Assembly (NCBI RefSeq): GCF_000745835.1
Contig: NZ_JQKB01000039.1
Coordinates: 1 to 48,915, forward strand
Direction: 5' to 3'
Source: Belnapia moabensis DSM 16746
GTDB taxonomy: Bacteria; Pseudomonadota; Alphaproteobacteria; Acetobacterales; Acetobacteraceae
Length of the DNA: 48,915 nt
Part shown: in pieces, positions 1-7,968 of the stretch
How the letters are laid out: each line of letters starts with the position of its first letter
Numbering within the stretch: position 1 is the first letter of the stretch
Program-made: the position numbers and the translations under genes
The notes under the pieces: model-generated
Seen by the model: only the letters and a program-made list of their open reading frames with translations
The model's database searches: none
Told to the model about the DNA's origin: nothing

Positions 1-315
1 GGTCCTGCACCGCATGTGGTCCGACGGAACCACGTTCCAACCGCTCGGGAGGGCCGCCGCGTAATCGGACCAGCCGCTCCAACGAGATCCGCGCGCGTCG
101 CGGAGTGGTGTCCCCGTGGGGACGAGGGTGAGGCGAGGACGAAGCCGTTCCTGCTCCGGGCATCCCTGGGTGCCGAGGGCGCGTAAGGGAGATTGGTCCC
201 GCCCCCCCTTTTAGAACCCCATCCTGGGGCGGCCGATGCGCCGACCCCGAAGAGAAGCGTGAAACCCACGCGGGACAGCACCACTGCTTGACGCACGTGC
301 CCACGATTAGAGAAG
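1..315 (+). mobile_element. Right end of an IS110-like insertion sequence
   Basis: The first 64 bases finish a transposase frame and the next ~230 bases have no convincing gene. They contain short GC palindromes, for example a 6-bp stem at 110-115/118-123. The coding frame of a methyltransferase emerges only after about position 292, and its expected N-terminus is missing, so the element boundary should lie near 290-320. IS110-type elements lack clear terminal inverted repeats, so the exact edge cannot be read from this sequence. The left part lies outside the window. Confidence 0.5.
2..64 (+). CDS. IS110-family transposase, C-terminal 20 residues (partial)
   Basis: The frame is open from the window edge and stops at the TAA at 62-64. 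The visible tail reads VLHRMWSDGTTF followed by a short alanine-rich end. The 'LHRMW.DGT.F' pattern is, from memory of the family, typical of the extreme C-terminus of IS110/IS116/IS902 transposases, which use a RuvC-like DEDD catalytic domain plus a C-terminal serine-containing domain. None of the catalytic residues is in view. The family assignment rests on this short motif and on the non-coding stretch that follows, so it is tentative. The gene continues to the left of the window. Confidence 0.55.
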   Translation, partial: VLHRMWSDGTTFQPLGRAAA

Positions 316-1035
316 GACGGCTGCCTCATCCCCGGCGGGCCGGGGGAGATCGAACGTCTTTCCAGCCTGCTGCCTCTGTCGCCCGCGACGACGCTGCTGC
401 TGGTCGGCCGCGATGCCGGGGGGGCGGCCGGCACCATTATCAGCGGCTGCGGCGCCTGGGTCGCCGCGCATCAGCACGATCCGCTGCTGGCCGAGCGGAT
501 GTCGCTCCGCCTCCGCCCCTTCGGCCGCCGCGCCACGGTGCTGCCCTGGCAGCCGGAGGCGCCGGCCTTCCGCGCCCGTTACCATCACCATGCCTTGGCG
601 CTGGAGCCGCTGGCCGGCGGCGGCTCCTTCGACAGCATCGCCCATGCCCTGGCCGCGGCGCTGAAGCCGCAGGCGCAGCTCGTCATGCTCGAGGTCGTCC
701 GCGGCGACGGCCCCGCCTCCCGCCCGAGCCTCGACCGCTGGCTCGCCCTCGAGGGCCGCCCGGCCCCGCCACCCGAGTGCCGCGAGGCCGAGAATGCGCT
801 CGAGGCTGCTGGCTTTCAGATCCATGTCGGGGAGGATGCTGCGCCCCGCCAATGCGCCGCCATCACCGAAAGCTGGGTTCGGCTGATCGAGGAGCTGCGC
901 CTCGCCGGGGCCGGGCAGCTGCGCGGCGCCGCCGCCGGCCTGATCGAGGAGGCGGAGCTCTGGCTGTTGCGCCACCGGCTGCTGAGCGGCGGCGCCATCG
1001 GCCTTCGCCGCTGGCATGCGACGCTGCGGCGATGA
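292..1035 (+). pseudogene. 5'-truncated SAM-dependent methyltransferase-like gene
   Basis: The frame opens after a stop at 289-291 and runs to the TGA at 1033-1035, with typical high-GC3 codon use from about position 310. The translated part begins near a 'GCLIPGG' motif. In related methyltransferases a similar motif (LWGEG.L.PGG) sits about 60 residues from the start and is followed by the SAM-binding strand, seen here as TTLLLVGRDAGG. No good start codon or ribosome site precedes it, and the N-terminal part is replaced by IS110-like DNA. An internal ATG at 499 would begin after the SAM motif and is unlikely to give a working enzyme. I read this as a gene broken by the insertion. The substrate is unknown. 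Confidence 0.6.
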
Positions 1036-1134
1036 GCAGCGCAATCGCCGCATGGCTGGGGGGATATCCCGCCGCTGCTCGCTGGCGCCTGCAAACCCCA
1101 GATACGGTCACGGAAGATACGAAAGGGGAAAGTG

Positions 1135-1284
1135 ATGTTGTCCGCAGTCTTCGGCGTCCTCGGTCTCGGCGCCGGTGTGGTGCTGGTGCTTTGGGGCGTC
1201 GCGGTTCGCCGCGGCATGGAGCGGGACGGCGTCCTGCACGGGGCCGGGCTGATGCCGGCCGGTGCGGCGCTGGACGTGGTCTGA
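1135..1284 (+). CDS. Small single-pass membrane protein, unknown function
   Basis: This is a 49-residue frame beginning at the ATG at 1135, preceded by a purine-rich ribosome site (GAAAGGGGAAAG) at good spacing. Residues 2-24 form one hydrophobic glycine/valine/leucine helix (FGVLGLGAGVVLVLWGVAV), followed by an RR pair and a short polar tail, suggesting an N-out/C-in inner-membrane miniprotein. It follows the truncated methyltransferase by about 100 nt and ends just before a GC hairpin (1295-1316). I recognise no family. The ribosome site and the clean hydrophobic segment are the case for it being real. Confidence 0.5.
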   Translation: MLSAVFGVLGLGAGVVLVLWGVAVRRGMERDGVLHGAGLMPAGAALDVV

Positions 1285-1499
1285 CAAGATTTGACCAGGG
1301 GCTGCGAAACCCCTGGCCGCCTGCCCGGTTGGTCCTGGACGCGATCCGGGCGGCGCTTCATACCATCCGGCATCCGCGGGGGTGAGCCCCGCCGCGTGGT
1401 GGGGGCGTATCCCCCACCCGGCCGGACGCCGGGCCGACACGTCAAGGCATAGAGCCGCCCGCCGGGGGATTGCTCCCTCCCGGCGGGCGGCTTGCCGTT
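1285..1499. other. Hairpin-rich intergenic segment
   Basis: No gene is seen. The stretch holds several perfect GC stem-loops: 1295-1301/1310-1316 (7 bp), 1398-1405/1411-1418 (8 bp, 5-nt loop) and 1453-1466/1479-1492 (14 bp). It lies between the ends of two convergent genes, so transcription termination from both sides is the simplest role. No long T-run follows any stem. Confidence 0.5.
1453..1492 (-). terminator. Strong 14-bp stem-loop after the CDF transporter gene
   Basis: A perfect 14-bp GC stem (1453-1466 with 1479-1492) and a 12-nt loop lie 8 nt past the stop codon of the leftward transporter gene. The U-tract expected of a classical intrinsic terminator is weak on either strand, so it may act as a terminator or as an mRNA 3'-end stabiliser, and could serve both strands. 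Confidence 0.45.
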
Positions 1500-2411
1500 T
1501 CAGGCAGCCATTCGCTTCGGCCGCAGGAAGATGCGCGTCACCTCCGGGTGCCGGTCCTCGATGCGGCGGGTCAGCTCCCGCGCCGCCTGCTCCACGCCTG
1601 CGCCCGGCAGCTCGTCGGCCAGGTCAATGGTCACCGCCATCAGCACCTCGGCCGGGCCAAGATGCATGGTCAGCAGTTCCTCCACCGTCTTCACCCGTGG
1701 GTCGGCGACGAGCATCGCCCGCACATCGGCGATGAGCCGCGGCGAGGCGGCCTCGCCGGTCAGCAGGCTCCGCGTCTCGTTGGCGAGGAAGACGGCGGTG
1801 AGGACCAGCAACAGGCCGATGCCAATGGAGGCCGCGCCGTCCAGCTCCGGGATGTCGAGCCAGGCCGCGAGGCCGAGGCCGGCGAGCGCGATGGACAGCC
1901 CAGCCAGCGCCGCCGCATCCTCCAGCAACACGGCGAAGACGCCCGGGTCCTTGCTGGCGCGGATCGCCTGCCAGAAGGGCTCGCCCGCGTGGCTGCGGCG
2001 GAACTCGCGGAATGCGACGCGGAAGGACAGTCCTTCGAAGACGACCGAGGCGCCGAGCACGAGGAAATTGACCCAGGCGCTCTCCACCGGCTCCGGCGCC
2101 ACGATCTTCCGCCAACCCTCATAGACCGACACGGCGCCGCCGAGCGCAAAGATCATCAGCGCGACGACGAAGGCCCAGAAATACAGCTCCATCCCATGGC
2201 CGAGCGGATGCCGTGGCGTTGGCGGCCGCGCCGCACGCCGCAGCCCGATCAGCAGCAGCCCCTGGTTGCCGGTATCGACGGCCGAATGGATCGCCTCGCT
2301 CAGCATGGCGCTGGAGCCGGTGTAGAGCGCGGCGGCCAGCTTGGTGGCGGCGATGGCGAGGTTGCCCGCCAGCGCCGCCAGGATCACCCGGCGGGAGCCG
2401 CCATGGGCCAC
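1500..2411 (-). CDS. Cation diffusion facilitator family transporter, SLC30A9/ZnT9-like subgroup
   Basis: This is a 303-residue inner-membrane protein starting at a GTG at 2409-2411. It has about six hydrophobic segments and a soluble C-terminal domain ending in a basic tail. Helix 2 carries SEAIHSAVDTGNQ, with the H-x3-D metal pair at residues 42 and 46. The loop HPLGHGMELYFW and the later SKDP..F.VLLEDAAAL segment are characteristic of the ZnT9-like branch rather than classical ZitB/FieF. CDF proteins export divalent metals (Zn, Mn, Fe or Co) in exchange for protons; the metal cannot be chosen from sequence. The gene begins 3 nt after the hpf stop, so both are probably read from one leftward transcript. 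Confidence 0.85.
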   Translation of the reverse strand: MAHGGSRRVILAALAGNLAIAATKLAAALYTGSSAMLSEAIHSAVDTGNQGLLLIGLRRAARPPTPRHPLGHGMELYFWAFVVALMIFALGGAVSVYEGWRKIVAPEPVESAWVNFLVLGASVVFEGLSFRVAFREFRRSHAGEPFWQAIRASKDPGVFAVLLEDAAALAGLSIALAGLGLAAWLDIPELDGAASIGIGLLLVLTAVFLANETRSLLTGEAASPRLIADVRAMLVADPRVKTVEELLTMHLGPAEVLMAVTIDLADELPGAGVEQAARELTRRIEDRHPEVTRIFLRPKRMAA

Positions 2412-2414
2412 GAG

Positions 2415-2774
2415 TTAGATGAGGCCTTCCTTGTCCGGGTTGACCGGCTTGTCCTCGCGCAGCTCCCGCTTCCGCCGCCGCAGCTGCTTCGCCACATGCT
2501 CCAGCGCCTCGTTGAAGGCAATCGGCGCTTCCGCTGCCTCGGCGGAGCCGTCGAAGAAGAGGCCCTTGCCGGCATGGATCCGCACCGAGCAGGAAAACCC
2601 GCCATGGCCGGTGCGGGAGAAGCGGGCTGTCATGTCCTCGGCGCCGAGATACTTCTGCGCCACTGCCGTCAGCTTGTCGGTCACATGGGTGCGCAGCGCC
2701 TCCCCCACATCCATCTGGTGGCCATGGATGGCGATGGCCGGGCTGTCCGCCGCATTGTTCTCGTCGGGGCGCAT
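2415..2774 (-). CDS. hpf: Ribosome hibernation promoting factor, short form
   Basis: This 119-residue protein carries one HPF/RaiA (S30AE) domain over residues ~13-105: IAIHGHQMDVGEALRTHV at the start, a GHGGFSCSV strand, and a basic RRRKRELRE end. It has a good ribosome site (GGGAG, 6 nt before the ATG). Family members bind the 30S decoding centre in stationary phase and silence or dimerise ribosomes. Alphaproteobacteria usually carry a long HPF of about 190 residues; this one ends soon after the RaiA domain, so it lacks the dimerisation domain and may work as a short HPF or YfiA-like factor. The metal transporter gene follows 3 nt later. Confidence 0.8.
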   Translation of the reverse strand: MRPDENNAADSPAIAIHGHQMDVGEALRTHVTDKLTAVAQKYLGAEDMTARFSRTGHGGFSCSVRIHAGKGLFFDGSAEAAEAPIAFNEALEHVAKQLRRRKRELREDKPVNPDKEGLI

Positions 2775-2836
2775 CGATCTCCCTCTCGTCTCTGTCGTGC
2801 CGTGGGCGAACGCCGGGCGAGCGGGCCCGTTGCACC

Positions 2837-4660
2837 ATGGCGCGGAACCGAAGCGGCCTTCGGACTGTCGGTGCCCCCGTGACCCTCGACCAAGCCCTCG
2901 CCTTCGACATCCTCGGTGTGACCGTAGGCCTCTTCGCCTGGGGCCGGCTGCCCTATGACCTGGTGGCGATGCTGGCCCTGCTCGCCGGCCTCGCCACCGG
3001 CATCGTGCCGGCCGAGGCGACCTTCACCAGCTTCAGCGACGACATCGTCATCATCGTCGCCTCCGCGCTGCTGGTCAGCGCTGCCGTCGCCCGGTCCGGC
3101 GCGGTGGAATGCCTGATGCGGCCGCTGCTACCGCACCTCACCAGCGTCAGGACGCAGGTGCCGGCGCTGGTCGCCGCCGTCATGGCCGCCTCGGTGGTGA
3201 CGAAGAATATCGGCGCGCTCGCCATCTTCATGCCGGTTGCGCTGCAACTTGCGCGGCGTACCGGCTCCTCGCCTTCCAGCCTGCTGATGCCGATGGCCTT
3301 CGCCTCGCTGCTCGGCGGGCTCATGACGCTGATTGGCACCTCGCCCAACATCATGGTCTCCCGCGTCAGGGAGTAGGTGACAGGCGGACCCTTCCGAATG
3401 TTCGATTACGCACCGGTCGGCGCGGCAATCGCGGTGGCTGGGCTCGTCTTCCTCGGCATCGGGTGGCGGCTGCTGCCGCGCGGGCGGCAGGGCAGCGCCG
3501 GCCAGGCGACGATGGCGATCGAATCCTACATGACGGAAACACGCATCCCCGCCAAGAGCCCGCTCATCGGCCGGACCATCGCCGATCTCGTGGCGACGGG
3601 CGAAGGGCGCATCACCATCGGCACCATGCTGCGCTACAGCTTCCGTCGCGAGGCGCTGCCGGGCGAGGTCGTCTTGAAGGCCGGCGACCTGCTGATCCTC
3701 GATGGCGACCCGGAGGAGCTGGGATCCCTCGTCGCCCAGGCCGGACCCACCCTGGTCGGCGAGAAGCCGACCGGCGGCGAGGAGGTGCCGGAGGACGAGA
3801 AGACGGTGGTGGAGGGCGTCATCACCGCCGAATCCCCATTGGTCGGTGCGACGCCTGCCGGCGCCTCGCTGGCCGGGCGCTTCGGCGTCAACCTGCTCGC
3901 CGTCAGCCGCCGTGGGTCGCGTATCGCCGAGCGCCTGAACACGCTGAAGCTCCGCCGTGGCGATGTCGCCATCCTGAAGGGCGAGGCGGCACGGCTGCCC
4001 GACACGCTGGCCGCGCTGCGCATCCTGCCGCTGGCGGAGCGTGGCATCGCGCTTGGCCGCAGCCGGCGGAGCTGGCTGCCGGCGATCATCCTGGCCGTGG
4101 CGATGGCCGCCGTGGCGCTGAACCTTCTGCCGGTGGCCGTCGCCTTCTTCGCCGCCTCGGTCCTGCTGCTGCTGATCCGCGCGCTGACGCCGCAGGAGGC
4201 CTACAACGCTGTCGAGTGGTCGGTGATCGTACTGCTCGGCGCGCTGATCCCCGTTTCCGAGGCAGTGCGCAGCACGGGTGGGACGGAGCTGATCGCCGGC
4301 TGGCTCTCCGGCGCCGTCGAGCACCTGCCGCCGATGGACGCGCTCGCGCTCATCATGGTGGCGGCGATGGCGGTGACGCCCTTCCTCAACAACGCGGCGG
4401 CGGTGCTGATGCTCGGCCCCATCGCCGGCAGCCTGGCGCAGCGGCTGGGGATGAGCCCGGATGCCTTCCTGATGGCGGTCGCGCTCGGCGCCGCCTGCGA
4501 CGTCCTCACCCCCATCGGGCACCATTGCAACACGCTGGTGATGGGGCCTGGCGGGTACCGGTTCGGCGATTACTGGCGGCTCGGTCTGCCGCTCTCGCTC
4601 ATCGTGCTGCTCGTCGGGGTGCCGATGATCGCTCTCGTCTGGCCTCTGCGCGGGCCTTGA
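2837..4660 (+). pseudogene. SLC13/DASS-type anion transporter with TrkA-C domains, split by an in-frame amber codon
   Basis: Two consecutive open frames, 2837-3376 and 3377-4660, lie in the same reading phase and are separated only by one TAG at 3374-3376. Read through, they give a 607-codon protein of normal length for SodIT1/SLC13-like carriers. The N-terminal helices end with MTLIGTSPNIMVSRVRE, then come cytosolic TrkA-C-like repeats (~residues 230-300 and 315-390), then the C-terminal helix bundle with TPFLNNAAAVLM and TPIGHHCN re-entrant motifs. A GAG to TAG change explains the break. GTG at 2879 is an alternative start and fits family N-termini better. The product would import dicarboxylates, sulfate or similar anions if restored. 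The 3' end overlaps mfd by 62 nt, tail to tail. Confidence 0.8.
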
Positions 4661-7600
4661 CGAGGGAGGCGAGCAGCGCCTCCGCCGTCGCCAGCCGCTC
4701 CTCGGGTGTTGCGCTCGCGCGGCGCAGCAGCAGCCGGCCCGTCTCCTGCCCGCGCCGCGTCGCCGCCGCGGCATTCGGGCCCACTTCAAGCTTCTCGATG
4801 CCGAGCCGCCGGCAGCGCGCCGCGATCCGTGCCAGGGCCAAGAGGTTGGCGAGCGGCGCCGGGGCGGGGCCGAAGCGGTCCTCCATCTCATCCTCCAGCG
4901 CCTCCACCCCGGCGGTGTCCCCGGCGCGGAGCAGGCCCGCGAGGCGCCCATGGAGGGAGACGCGCAACGCCTCCTCCGGCACGTGCTCCTCCGGCACATA
5001 GGCATCGACGCCGATGGCGAGGCCCGGGCTCCAGGCCTCCGGCGGCGCCTCGTTCCGTGCCTCGGCCAGCGCCCAGTCGAGCAGGTGGCGGTAGAGCTCC
5101 AGCCCGACGAGCTTCAGATGCCCGGCCTGCTCCTCGCCCAGCAGATCGCCCGCGCCGCGCAGGTCGAGGTCGCGCGCGCTAATGGCAAAGCCGGCGCCGA
5201 CGCGGTCGAGCGCCTCCAGCATCGCCAGTCGCCGCTCCGTCGCCGGGCCGATCCGCGCCTTCGCGTCGGTCAGCAGGTAGGCGACGCCCCGCACCCGCCC
5301 GCGCCCGACCCGGCCGCGCAGCTGGTGCAGCTGCGCCAGGCCGAAGCGGTCCGCCCGGCAGACCAGCATGGTATTCGCCCGCGGCACGTCGAGGCCGGCC
5401 TCGACGATGTTGGTCGAGAGCAGCACATCGCCCTCGCCGCCGGCGAAGCGCACCATGGCGGCATCGACATCCGCCGCCGGCATGCCGCCATGCGCCTCGA
5501 TCAGGTCGAGGTCCGGCACCAACCCGGCCAGGCGCTCGCGCATCGGCGCGATGTCCTCGATGCGCGGGCAGACGCAGAAGCTCTGCCCGCCGCGCCCAGC
5601 CTCGCGCCGCAGCGCGCCGGCCAGCAGCGCATCCTCGATCGGCGCGCGGATGGTGCGCACCGGCTGCCGCCGCGCGGGCGGCGTGGCGATGACGCTCAGC
5701 TCGCGCAGCCCGACCAGCGTCGCCTGCAAGGTGCGCGGGATGGGCGTCGCCGTCAGCGTCAGCACGTGCAGGCCGTCGCCGCGGCGGAGGCGCCGCAGCT
5801 GCTCCTTCTGCGCCGCGCCGAAGCGCTGCTCCTCATCGACGATCATCAGGGCGAGGTCGCGGAAGCGGATGCCGCGGGCCGCCAGCGCCTGGGTGCCGAT
5901 GACGATCGCCACCTCGCCCCGCGCCACGGCCGCCTTGATCTCGCGCGCCTCGGCGGGTGGCGTCAGCCGCGACAGCGCCTCGATGCGGAGGCCGAAGCCC
6001 TCGAAGCGCCGGCGGAAGCTCTCCAGATGCTGGCGCACCAGCACCGTGGTCGGCGCCAGCAGCGCCACCTGGTGCCCGCCGAGCGCCGCCACCGCCGCGG
6101 CGCGGATGGCAATCTCCGTCTTGCCGAAGCCGACATCGCCGCAGACCAGCCGGTCCATTGGGCGGCCGGAGGCGAGGTCGCCCAATACGGCGTTGATCGC
6201 CGCCGCCTGGTCCTCCGTCAGCTCGTGCGGGAAGCGCGCGGCGAGCCGGGCATACTCCTCCGCCGGTGGCCGCAGCGCCGGGGCGCGGGCCTGCTCACGG
6301 GCCCGTACCAGTTCGAGCAGCGCCCGCGCGCTCTCGGCCACCGCGGCTTCCGCCTCCGCGCGCCGCTTCGGCCAGGCCTCGCCGCCGAGCCGGTCGAGGG
6401 AGAGACCCTCCGCCTCCGCGCCGTAGCGCCAGATGCGGTCCAGCTCGTCGAAGGGCACAAGTTGCGTCGCGTCGGCATAGCGCAGGCGCAGGCAATCGAC
6501 GCGGGCCTCGCCGGTATCCACCTGCTCCACGCCCTCGAGCGCGCCGAGCCCGTGGTCGAGATGGATCACCGCATCGCCCGGCTGCAATCGCGCGCTGGCG
6601 GCGAAGAGCGCCTCCGCGCCGCGGTCCCGCCCTGCCCCGCTGACGGCGCGGATCGAGGCATAGGGCACCACCACCGCCGCCTCGGCCTCGAAGCCCGGGA
6701 CATCGGCGGCGAGCAGGGCGACGCTGCCCGGTGGCAGGGCGAGCAGCGCCGGCCAGTCGGCGACCGTCATGGCCTCGTCGAGCCGCCGGGCGAGCCTGCG
6801 CGCCCCGCGTCCCCGCCCGCCGGCGATGGCGATGCGGCGCCCGGCCGCGCGCTGCACCTCGGCATAGTCGAGGAAGGCGGCCTCCGAGTCCTCCGCCTCG
6901 GCGAAGCGCGGCGGGGCGGTGCCCTTCTCCGGCGAGACGCGTTCTAGCTGGCGGCCGTCGAGCAGATCCTCGCCGCCATAGAGCGCCTCTGGTGGCGACC
7001 CCGCTGGGCCGAGCGCGATGCGGGTGCGGAAGGCCTCCGCCACCTCCGCCCGGCGCTGCGCCAGGGTCGCCTCGGCCCCGGCATCCAGCAGCACCATGGC
7101 CCGCGGCAGCAGGTCGAGCGGTGCGATCAGCGATGCGGCATGCTCGGGCAGCGCATGCTCCAGCCCCGGCGGGCGGGCTTCGAGCAGCGGGTCGTCCGCC
7201 GCCAGCACCACTTCGGAGGCGGGGCCGAATTCCAGCGCCCCGACCTCCTCCTCGAGGCTGCGCTGGCTCAGGATGTCGAGCCGGTGGATGCCGGCGATGC
7301 GCCCCTCCTCCAGGCGCAGCCGCCAGGCCGTCTCGCCAGCGGCTGGCCAGAGGTCGATCACCTCGCCATGCAGCGCCGCCTCGCCCGGCTCGTCGACGCG
7401 CTGGTCGAGCGCATAGCCGAGGCGGAGCAGATCACGGCGCAGGGCGTCCGTATCCAGCGCATCGTCACAGGCAAGCCGCAGCCGCTCCGTCACCCGCGGC
7501 AGGCGCTGCCCGATCGTCTCCGCCGAGGCGATCAGCAGCCCCGGCGGCAGCCCGGCGACGAGCGCCATCCGCTGCCCCATCACCGCCCGCGAGGGCGAGA

Positions 7601-7835
7601 CCCGGTCATAGGGCAGGCAGTCCCAGCCGGGCAGCAGCGACACCGCCGCATCCGCCGGCGCCAGCGCCTGCACCGCACGATGCAGCCGCGCCGCCCGTCC
7701 CTCGCTCCGCGCCACGAAGACGAGTCCCGCCTCGCCCGCCGCCAGCATGCGCTCGACGAGGCAGACGGCCAGCAACCCTTCCGGTTCCACGATCACCTGG
7801 TAGTCCCCCACACGGATGCGCAGAACGCCACGCAT
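4599..7835 (-). CDS. mfd: Transcription-repair coupling factor Mfd (or Mfd-like paralogue)
   Basis: The protein has 1078 residues if begun at the ATG at 7833-7835; upstream in-frame residues look non-coding. The N-terminal UvrB-like module contains GWDCLPYDRVSPS. The RNA-polymerase-interacting domain has HLDHGLG. The superfamily 2 motor shows Walker A GDVGFGKTE (~residue 563), DEEQRFG (~664), TLTATPIPRTL and STNIVEAGLDVPRANT, plus Q.RGRVGRG. Mfd removes RNA polymerase stalled at lesions and recruits UvrA. E. coli Mfd is 1148 residues, so this one is slightly short, and some alphaproteobacteria carry a second Mfd-like protein; I cannot exclude that. The tail overlaps the transporter gene by 62 nt on the opposite strand. 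Confidence 0.85.
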   Translation of the reverse strand: MRGVLRIRVGDYQVIVEPEGLLAVCLVERMLAAGEAGLVFVARSEGRAARLHRAVQALAPADAAVSLLPGWDCLPYDRVSPSRAVMGQRMALVAGLPPGLLIASAETIGQRLPRVTERLRLACDDALDTDALRRDLLRLGYALDQRVDEPGEAALHGEVIDLWPAAGETAWRLRLEEGRIAGIHRLDILSQRSLEEEVGALEFGPASEVVLAADDPLLEARPPGLEHALPEHAASLIAPLDLLPRAMVLLDAGAEATLAQRRAEVAEAFRTRIALGPAGSPPEALYGGEDLLDGRQLERVSPEKGTAPPRFAEAEDSEAAFLDYAEVQRAAGRRIAIAGGRGRGARRLARRLDEAMTVADWPALLALPPGSVALLAADVPGFEAEAAVVVPYASIRAVSGAGRDRGAEALFAASARLQPGDAVIHLDHGLGALEGVEQVDTGEARVDCLRLRYADATQLVPFDELDRIWRYGAEAEGLSLDRLGGEAWPKRRAEAEAAVAESARALLELVRAREQARAPALRPPAEEYARLAARFPHELTEDQAAAINAVLGDLASGRPMDRLVCGDVGFGKTEIAIRAAAVAALGGHQVALLAPTTVLVRQHLESFRRRFEGFGLRIEALSRLTPPAEAREIKAAVARGEVAIVIGTQALAARGIRFRDLALMIVDEEQRFGAAQKEQLRRLRRGDGLHVLTLTATPIPRTLQATLVGLRELSVIATPPARRQPVRTIRAPIEDALLAGALRREAGRGGQSFCVCPRIEDIAPMRERLAGLVPDLDLIEAHGGMPAADVDAAMVRFAGGEGDVLLSTNIVEAGLDVPRANTMLVCRADRFGLAQLHQLRGRVGRGRVRGVAYLLTDAKARIGPATERRLAMLEALDRVGAGFAISARDLDLRGAGDLLGEEQAGHLKLVGLELYRHLLDWALAEARNEAPPEAWSPGLAIGVDAYVPEEHVPEEALRVSLHGRLAGLLRAGDTAGVEALEDEMEDRFGPAPAPLANLLALARIAARCRRLGIEKLEVGPNAAAATRRGQETGRLLLRRASATPEERLATAEALLASLVKARAEARRERSSAPRRAAR

Positions 7836-7968
7836 CGAGGAAGGCTGCCGACCCGCAGCCGCAACGCTCGGCCGGGCAATCGCGGCCTGTTCATGTGGTC
7901 CCGCGCCACCGCCCGCGTTACCGGCCTGACCCGGCGTCGAAGGACACCGCTCACCATGGAGATGCCGC

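Noticed and set aside
288-1385. 365-codon rightward open frame
   Set aside because: It is in another frame over the methyltransferase remnant; Arg/Pro/Ala-rich with no motif, while the frame ending at 1035 has methyltransferase features.
4950-6947. 665-codon rightward open frame
   Set aside because: Fully antisense to mfd, whose protein has all expected motifs; the frame is a high-GC shadow with Arg/Gln/Pro-rich, domain-free sequence.
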